A stretch of DNA of 64,000 bases from Cardiocondyla obscurior (Eukaryota > Arthropoda > Insecta > Hymenoptera > Formicidae), in assembly GCF_019399895.1 (NCBI RefSeq), contig NC_091866.1, forward strand, positions 5,811,501 through 5,875,500, read 5' to 3'. Shown in pieces: positions 57,350 to 64,000 of this stretch; positions within the stretch are counted from its first letter, which is position 1, and each line of letters starts with the position of its first letter. The notes under the pieces were generated by a model. The model was not told the origin of the DNA, searched no databases, and worked only from the letters and a program-made list of their open reading frames with translations. Both the position numbers and the translations under genes were made by a program.

Positions 57350-57625
57350 TTAAATGATCAGCGCGTCATTGCACCGCGGTATTTTTATGCGGCATCGCGA
57401 GTTTCAAAGGGTCGCGATTTTTCAAAGGAATCGCGAAAGCTGAACCGCATCCCTGCGGCGGCGACCATCATCGAAATAATAAAAATTAGATATTTTTCGA
57501 AATTGATAAGCGCGTTATCGCACGGTAGTATTTTCATGCGGCATTGCGTGTATCAAAAGGGTGGCAATTTTTTTCAAAGGGATTGCGTTAGCCTTAGCCG
57601 CGTCATCGGCGGCGGCGAGCGGCAG
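57350..57625. repeat. Two diverged tandem copies of a ~145-bp unit
   Basis: The copies at about 57,355-57,500 and 57,505-57,625 share, in order, GCGCGT-ATTGCAC-like, GTATTTT-ATGCGGCAT, a TCAAA-GGG segment and GGCGGCGA-like blocks. They lie between the GC-rich unit and the foldback arm tip. No coding content is recognised. Confidence 0.5.
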
Positions 57626-57766
57626 ATCGCAAAGTATCGCACGCCCATTGCAGTGGTCGCAGATTTGGTACGACGGCAACAGACGCACATGACTGTAGCT
57701 TCGTGTCCGTATGTTCGATCGGGCTCGAGCTGTAGAAGAAAGCAGAAATATATTCCTGACTTTCTC

Positions 57767-57991
57767 CAGAGAGCTCAATTCTGAATCGCGGCCGGCTATG
57801 CGTACAGATGCAGAGGCTCGTCCGTGTGAGGCCAGCGCTTCGGCTGCCGTCGGATAGAAAAATAGGCCAGAGCTATACACTATCTGTCCTACTCTTTCGC
57901 GGCGTCGTTGGTAACTCGGTAGTCTCGGTATCGCGCAAGCATGATGGTAACCGCTCGAATGCGTACGGCTACTCTTATTTGCCATGTACTA
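57767..57991 (-). repeat. Foldback arm outer tip, copy F
   Basis: Begins with CAGAGAGCTCAATTCTG and follows the arm sequence inverted to CCATGTACTA at 57,991. There it stops abruptly. The continuation of the arm (TGAAACTTACCATG...) is found 2.1 kb away at 60,091. Confidence 0.8.
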
Positions 57992-60090
57992 TTACGAGGC
58001 ACGGTAGTGCCTCGCGCCAAGTATAGGCGCAGCGTACTACAGTGCCTATTATACGCGAGACCCATTTTAAGAAATCCGTACATATTTGGATCTCGACAAT
58101 GGCTGAACCGATTGCTTTCTACATAGGTTCATTGTGTAGATTAGAGTCAATTTATATAATAAAAGTGTTTTTATTTTTTTGCTACGTTATTTACAAACGA
58201 AGATATTGCGATGTAAAGTTTGCTTGCAAGAGTAAAATCACATTTTAACGTCGTCGTCGTCGACGACGAAAATGTCCTTTTCGTTTTCGCGCCGCTAGAT
58301 GGAATGGATTGATTTATCGACTCTGTTTTATTTATCGACTGTGTTTATTGATGAGTGATGATCGCGTAATAAATATCTATTAAATATTACAAATTTATGT
58401 GAAACCGTACAAGCATGAACCTAGGTTTGTCTTGATACTTTGAATAATTTTTTGAATAAAATCTTCTTTACAAAAATATTAATACAATCTAAATTTGAAA
58501 TAAACTTTACAATTTTTATTAAAAAATGCGCTAATCAATTTTAATATTTTTATAATAGTTGCAAAGCAGTTTTTTCTGCTGAACAAAGTTAAAGATTTTT
58601 CTCAAGAAACTCGAGTAGTGATAAACAAAACTAAATATTGCAAACTTATATAAAAACGTATGAGGCGTCAATAAGGTGTCAAATGTAATACTACAACGAA
58701 GAGACGAAAAAAATTAATTTGGTGCGTCTCACGAGTTTGGGCGTCGGATGGGGCCCATTCTATTTTCTATAATATTATAAACACATGTCGAACCGTACAA
58801 GTGTGACACAAGTTTACCCCGAACTTGTTATAGCATCAATTTTATCAAACATTGTTCTAAAAAGTATCAATCGTACAGCAAAAATAGATAAAACAAAAAA
58901 CGTGTATTTCATGTACAAACTTATATATAAAGGAACACATTTAGAAAGCGATCGGTTAGACCGTTGTTGAGATCCTAACATCTCAATAGCTCTAAATAAA
59001 AAATCTCGCGTAATGACACGCTCGGTCACGCTGCTTGTGCACGTAACGCAGAACACTAACGTGTCTCTAGATTATACTATAATTACAAAATAAATAATAT
59101 TCCTCCCAAAAACTTATCTTTTTAAAAAAAAAGGTTTAAAAAAGCGCCAAGTATAAGTGCGCGAGAAAAGCTTTCTTAAAAAAGTTTTTAAGCAAAACCA
59201 AAACTCCCCCCAAAAAGATTTTAACTACAAAATAAATAATAACCCTCCAAAAAACTGACCTTTTTAAAAAAAAAGGTTCAAAAAAAGCGCCAAGTATAGG
59301 CGAGCGAAAAAAGCGTCCTCGAAAAAGTTTTTAAGCAAAACCAAGACTCCCCCCCCAAAAAAACTTCTTTAAAATTATACTCCCCAAAAATAGACCATAA
59401 AATGTGTACTTTAATAACAAATACTCTTTATAAAATTAATGAGATCAAATAAATGCGCCAAGCACGTGAAGAAAATAGAAATTAATTTTTAAACAAAATC
59501 AAGATTTCCCCCAAAAAAGACTACCCCAAAATAGAACATAAAATGTGTACTTTAATAATAAATACTCTTTATAAAACTAATGAGATAATGTAAAGAAAAA
59601 AAAAACTTGGCGCTGCAAAACCAAATCTTTAAAATCGAAAAAAAAAAAAAAATTAAAATTACAAAAAAGTTTAAAAAAATAAAAATATTGAATAAGAAAA
59701 AATAAAAAAAAAAAAGAAAAGAAACATAATTCTAAGAAGACAAAACAAAAATGCTGATGACTTAAAAAATATGTACAATATAACAAAAATATTGAAAATG
59801 GGCAATGCAACAAATTTTTTGCCGTCCCACTTTTACAGATTGCGGACTGTTGGATGTATTTAAAAAATACTCTTTAATATACATCCAGTGTGGTTACAAA
59901 AATCTGATGCATAGCACATCGTAAAAAGCAAAATTATAATTTGAGATTTTAAAGATTTGGTTTCGTAGCGCCAAGTTTTTTTTTTCTTTACATTATCTCA
60001 TTAGTTTTATAAAAAGTATTTATTATTAAAGTACACATTTTATGTTCTATTTTGGGGGAGTATAATTTTAAGGGAGTCTTTTTTGGGGGG
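57992..60090. mobile_element. 2.1-kb insertion splitting a foldback arm
   Basis: Inserted exactly between CATGTACTA and TGAAACTT of the arm. The left end has a hairpin (GAGGCAC GGTA GTGCCTC at 57,996-58,013) followed by GCGCCAAGTATAGGCGC. The interior holds two tandem ~145-bp units (about 59,080-59,222 and 59,223-59,370) containing GCGCCAAGTATA, then a 120-base inverted repeat (about 59,520-59,640 against 59,945-60,060). The right end is TTTTTTGGGGGG. No coding gene is supported and no clear target duplication is seen, so the class is unknown. A rolling-circle-type element is one possibility because of the terminal hairpin. Confidence 0.55.
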
Positions 60091-61056
60091 TGAAACTTAC
60101 CATGTTACCATTATTACCATGTAAAATATAAATTAAAAATAAATAAATTATTATTCATAAAGAATCCTTCTTTTTTCAAACTAAATCACTTTTATCTTAC
60201 AAGTTAGCAGTACGAAATGAACAGAGTTGATTTTTATAAATTCGTAGCTAATTTGTTGTTAAAAAGTAATTGGCAAAGAAAAAGTTTGTTGCTCTCTGTT
60301 TTTATTATTATAAATTTTTTAATAATGTTAAAGTACAAGAAGATGAAGTTGGTCGCAAAGGAATTTAATCGAGATAACGCTTTGTTGCTTATTTATCGCT
60401 AAATATTTGCCAAAGGAAAATATTAAATTGCTATTTTCTTTTCGTAGTTAACAAATTGATATCTTCTACGTAAACGCTCGTTGTTAGGTGAAGGTTGTTG
60501 CTATCGATTCGGGATTTCAGATATTTTGTTTAAAAATTGAAAAGAAGTTATTTCAATTGTTTAAACAATTTTTTTACAAAAAAAAGTCACTCATCGGATT
60601 CGGTCGCCGGACGATGTTGCGAGTGACATAGTATAGTCTTTTCTTCAATATTAACATTTTTGCTAGTTAACAAATAGATATCTCCGAGAACGAGTGTCCG
60701 ATTTTTATAATTATTTTTTTAACAATGTTACAGCATCGTCCGACGACCGAATCCGATGAGTGACTTTTTTGCAAAAAATTATTTAAACAGTTTAAACTTT
60801 TTCGCAATGTAAAATTGCAATACGCAATTTTACAGAATTGTTAGAACGGGTAGAACATAAAAGTATATTGCATTAATTTCTTGCGCGCCTTATTTTTGAA
60901 AAATTCTGAATAATTTCCGAGAAAAAAATTAAAATTATGTACGCGTAAGAGCGGCAAAGAAGCGTGGGCTGAGTGAGGGCGCGATAGACAGCGGCGAGTA
61001 TATCTTAAAGGCGATGGGCAGAATCCGCGCGTAGCGAGCGAGACGAGGCGACAACG
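60091..61056 (-). repeat. Foldback arm remainder, copy G
   Basis: Continues copy F from TGAAACTTACCATG through the full arm, including the internal inverted repeat (60,587-60,632 against 60,732-60,766), to the GCGAGCGAGACGAGGCGACA inner end at about 61,055. Copies F and G together make one complete arm. No second arm follows. Confidence 0.8.
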
Positions 61057-61554
61057 AGCTCTATTAAGCTAGCAGAGTCATATTATCAGAACTCAAAGAT
61101 TAATATATCATAATTTTTTGCTATTTTTTTGCTTTTTTTTGTTCCATATAAGAATTTTTTTGCTGCAACCGTAAAAAAATAACGCGTGGCTGGGTAGCTT
61201 AATATTAAGTTATCCAGCCACTCTTGACTACAACATATTTACACTATCAGAACACAAAATTTAATACATTTTTTTTTTTGCTATTTATTTGGTTTTCTTT
61301 GTTCTTAGTAAACATTTTTTATTTTATTTTATTTTATTTTTAAAATTTATTTAAGGCTGCAAATTTTGACAATACTTATGATTATAGTATCAAAATCCTT
61401 TTGGAATTATTTGCTATTAAGATAGCAAGGTCTTGAATTTTTTTCTTACGAATAAATCGGTCAAAATAGGATAAAAGTGTCAAATAATTAAAATTTTACA
61501 AAATATTACTTTTATTATTCTTATAAAATAATATTGCTGGCATTATTTTTTTAC
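61057..61554. repeat. AT-rich stretch with ~65-bp direct repeats
   Basis: The segments at about 61,080-61,143 and 61,247-61,302 share TATCAGAAC-CAAA and TTTTTTGCTATTT blocks. A (TTTTA)n run lies near 61,318-61,340. No gene is supported. Confidence 0.45.
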
Positions 61555-61787
61555 CTTTATTTGGTGGATCTTATTTCTTTTTGCAAGTCCATCAAATTCT
61601 TCCCAAATTCCATTTGGTCGTCGACATACTGCAGTGTAATGTCCCACAGTTGCGGTGTTGCCTTCATATCTTATAATACCGCATAATATATATTGGTTTT
61701 CTTCCCCTTCTTTTATTCTTATATAATTAGGTATTTCTTCAATTTTGTGCTTATTAGAAGTAACAATATCTATTATTACTAAATCAC
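61555..61787 (-). pseudogene. Exon with ubiquitin-specific-protease-like His box
   Basis: The minus strand has an acceptor (GTCACAG) at 61,788, an open exon, and a donor (AAG|GTAAAA) at 61,554. The product includes YILCGIIRYEGNTATVGHYT and AVCRRPNGIWEEFDGL. The GHYTA...W..FD pattern is the C-terminal histidine box of ubiquitin-specific cysteine proteases. Similar proteins accompany insect DNA transposons. No Cys box is recognisable nearby. Whether this is a live exon or a relic cannot be decided. Confidence 0.45.
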
Positions 61788-62220
61788 CTGTGACATTATG
61801 AAAATAATAATTATATTTTGATATGTACCATATGTAATAATACACACATACACACACGCACGCGCGCTTTTTGCTATTTATTTGCTTTTTTTATTTTAAA
61901 AAAGAATTTTTTAATTTAATTTTTTAAAATATATTTCATATAATTGTTTTATATATTTATTATAATTTAATAATTTAGATATTTAATAATATTAAACAAT
62001 TTTTTAAAATTGAAATTATTTGTAACAAAACAAAATAAGTGTAAAAAAACAAGAGAAGATTGTTAAAGAACCTCGGCGTTTGTTGCGCTGTCTTTTATTT
62101 TTACATGTATAAACGCGAAGACAGTCGTCAGACAGTCAGTCAGTCTGTCGTGATCAATCTTTCCTGAACGAAAGACGAAAGTAATTTGAATAGATTTGTT
62201 ATAGTAATAGTGATAACCAA

Positions 62221-63482
62221 ATGAAACGGCAAAGAGAAAGACCTCAGAAGATCAACAAAGATCTATTATTAAAATGTTACAAAAAATATAAAAGTGATAT
62301 TATAAACAATAATCAAATATGCACAAAAGAAAATCAAATTTGGCATACAATTTCAAAAGAAATGGGCGACACCATTAATCCAGCTTCTGTATATACATAT
62401 GCATGCAATAATATATATAACAATTAGGATTTATTGATAAATAAGAAGGAAATCTCAACAGTAGATTCCTCAATTACCAGTTTAGATTCATCGAAAAATT
62501 TATCAGAAATTTTAATAACCGATGACGAAAGTGCAACTTTTGAAATTTCTATACCGAAAGAAGAATTAAATTCGCTAATAGAAGAGCGAGTTCAGAAACG
62601 AAACAGACGCAATTTTAATAAAAAACCATATTATAGAAAAACTTTAAAATTTAGGTCAGGTATTTATCAAGAGTATTTTGCTAAATTATTGTGGAAAACA
62701 AGACGAATACAATCGTGTGCAATAAATTATTCAAACCACTATATACCACAAAATATTAATGGAGGATATCTTAATGGTAAAGTATTTAGATCTAGTTTTT
62801 TAAACCTTATTATAGAGAAAATGTTTTTAAGGTGTACTTATATCTGCTTCCATAAATACAATTCTTTTATACTTTATACTTATAATTACAATTCTCTTTA
62901 CTTATAATTAGTAGGTATTTTTTTATTACAGTTATTTTATAAAGTTTTGTTAATTCTTTCTATTTATTTAAACGTCTTTAACCATTTTTTAAATAATTTT
63001 TATAATTGCTTTTATGGCACATACACGCGCACGCGCAAAAAATTGATAACATTATTATACATTTTCTTTATTTTTACATTAGAATACTGTCGGTGTGGTA
63101 GCAAAATTCGAATAACATTTAACGTAAGAGACTGCAATGTTATATTAATATGGGGTTTTGAAAAAGTAAAAGTCCTAAAAAATGTGGCCCATTATATTTA
63201 AGAGGAGAAACTCGAAAATTGATGCGTCAAGAATGCGAAAAAACAAGTGTTTATACTCATCGAGCAACATTAATTAGTTATTTACGGAAGAAAATGTGGA
63301 GCCTTGATATGTTCAGCGGTAACAGTGAAAGCGGTTTTGAACATAGTTCAATGTATGCTTTATTAAAGCTTACTGTAGTACTCTCCTACGAGAGACAACA
63401 ACATCTGGAAAAAGTTTTGGATGCGATATTTTCCTTTATCAATTTGCTGAAAAAAAGGTCCTCAGAAATGAATTTACGATGA
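62221..63482 (+). pseudogene. Degenerate transposon protein, N-terminal region of a transposase
   Basis: The frames at 62,221-62,427, 62,434-62,907, about 63,080-63,201 and 63,219-63,482 follow one another on the plus strand. The first (NQIWHTISKEMGDTINPASV) has a MADF/Myb-like character. The next contain EYFAKLLWKTRRIQSCAIN and ECSI-like linkers, then CRCGSKIRITFNVRDCNVI, a pattern I associate with the zinc-binding N-terminus of certain insect DNA transposases. Stops and shifts separate them. The family is uncertain (MULE-like is one option). Confidence 0.4.
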
Positions 63483-63617
63483 AATTTATAAAATCAAAGA
63501 AAATAATTTTAGGTTAGGTATAAATATGTGATATACAAGTGGGTGAAAGTGTGCATGAAAGAGAAAAACATTAAAATATGTGTGAAATATAACTCTTATT
63601 TGAAAATTTTTTTTTAG

Positions 63618-64000
63618 ATTTGCCGATGAGGAAAATTCAACAGATTATGTGGAAGATTTGTGTGAAAGTATGCATTTTTATCCGCCATGCGATTATATTA
63701 CTGAAAACGAGCTTTATTTCGAGTATAATCCAGATGTTATACATAAATGTTTGAATTATTTGGTGCTAGAGAATGCGAATATTATGATTTTCAACGAAGA
63801 TTTTGACAATCTCGAACTGAATAAAATCGAGCCGTGGTTCAAAACTAAATATCTAGACATCAATATGCCAAAGGAATGGGTTGAACGCTAGAAAACCATC
63901 AAACCATTACCAGATTTTCATTTACCATTACTAAATACATTACTTACCAGCGATTTTTCAATAATTTTGCTGCCAAAAGAGGTTCTAAAATATCCTATTA
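63618..64000 (+). pseudogene. Nardilysin-like M16 metallopeptidase exon with nonsense codon
   Basis: A polypyrimidine tract and AG acceptor precede 63,618. The exon encodes FADEENSTDYVEDLCESM, HFYPPCDYITENELYFEY and KIEPWFKTKYLDINMPKEW, matching the middle region of nardilysin/insulin-degrading-enzyme-family proteins. A TAG at 63,889-63,891 replaces the expected Trp codon, and family-like sequence continues after it in the same frame (KTIKPLPDFHLPLLN) to the window edge. A retained acceptor argues for a duplicated gene fragment rather than a retrocopy. It could also be a sequencing error in a real gene, since the window ends here. Confidence 0.65.

Overview
This is an insect nuclear genome window, most likely an ant or another hymenopteran. 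The spliced host genes are insect-type with short introns, the sequence is AT-rich, and the transposon debris is of kinds I associate with ant genomes. No bacterial-style operons, rRNA genes or CRISPR arrays are present.

The window alternates transposon clusters with a compact block of host genes. Positions 1-16,200 are a transposon graveyard: Polinton/Maverick-like ORFs on the minus strand (1-2,149), a deleted Ty3-type retrotransposon (2,400-5,400), a BEL/Pao fragment (6,842-7,779), a MADF-domain pseudogene (11.2-12.2 kb), and several arms of one foldback element. One complete foldback copy lies at 12,257-14,682 with an 8-bp target duplication.

The host block runs from 16.2 to 46.1 kb: SPPL3 (+), Orai (-), TRAPPC8 (+), a SWSAP1-like repair ATPase (-), ribosomal protein L10 (+), MGRN1 E3 ligase (-) and TSR3 (-). 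I assembled all seven by hand from splice signals. In every case the phases close to an uninterrupted protein of the length expected for the family: 394, 364, 1437, 239, 219, 556 and 256 aa. SPPL3 and Orai are convergent neighbours, and SPPL3 is reported to promote STIM1-Orai coupling. SWSAP1-like and RpL10 are divergent, with a 1.7-kb palindromic TTAA-flanked element between them.

From 46.3 kb to the end, mobile DNA dominates again. It holds a decayed CACTA/TNP2-like transposase, three palindromic elements in a row, a DUF4806 pseudogene, a full-length mariner-like transposon with an intact three-exon transposase and long terminal repeats containing minisatellites, and a GC-rich LTR-like transcription unit. 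It continues with a foldback arm split by a 2.1-kb insertion, further transposase fragments and, at the right edge, a nardilysin-like exon carrying a nonsense codon.

The most unusual signals are these. First, about 16 short hairpins between 55.6 and 56.7 kb; most share a GGG-CGCT-CCC apex while the lower stems differ in sequence yet stay complementary. Second, the TTAA-flanked palindrome carries two outward-facing tRNA-like Pol III units. Third, the window has an exceptional density of foldback and palindromic elements, some nested within others. Assignments come from reading the sequence and remembered family features; no database search was possible.
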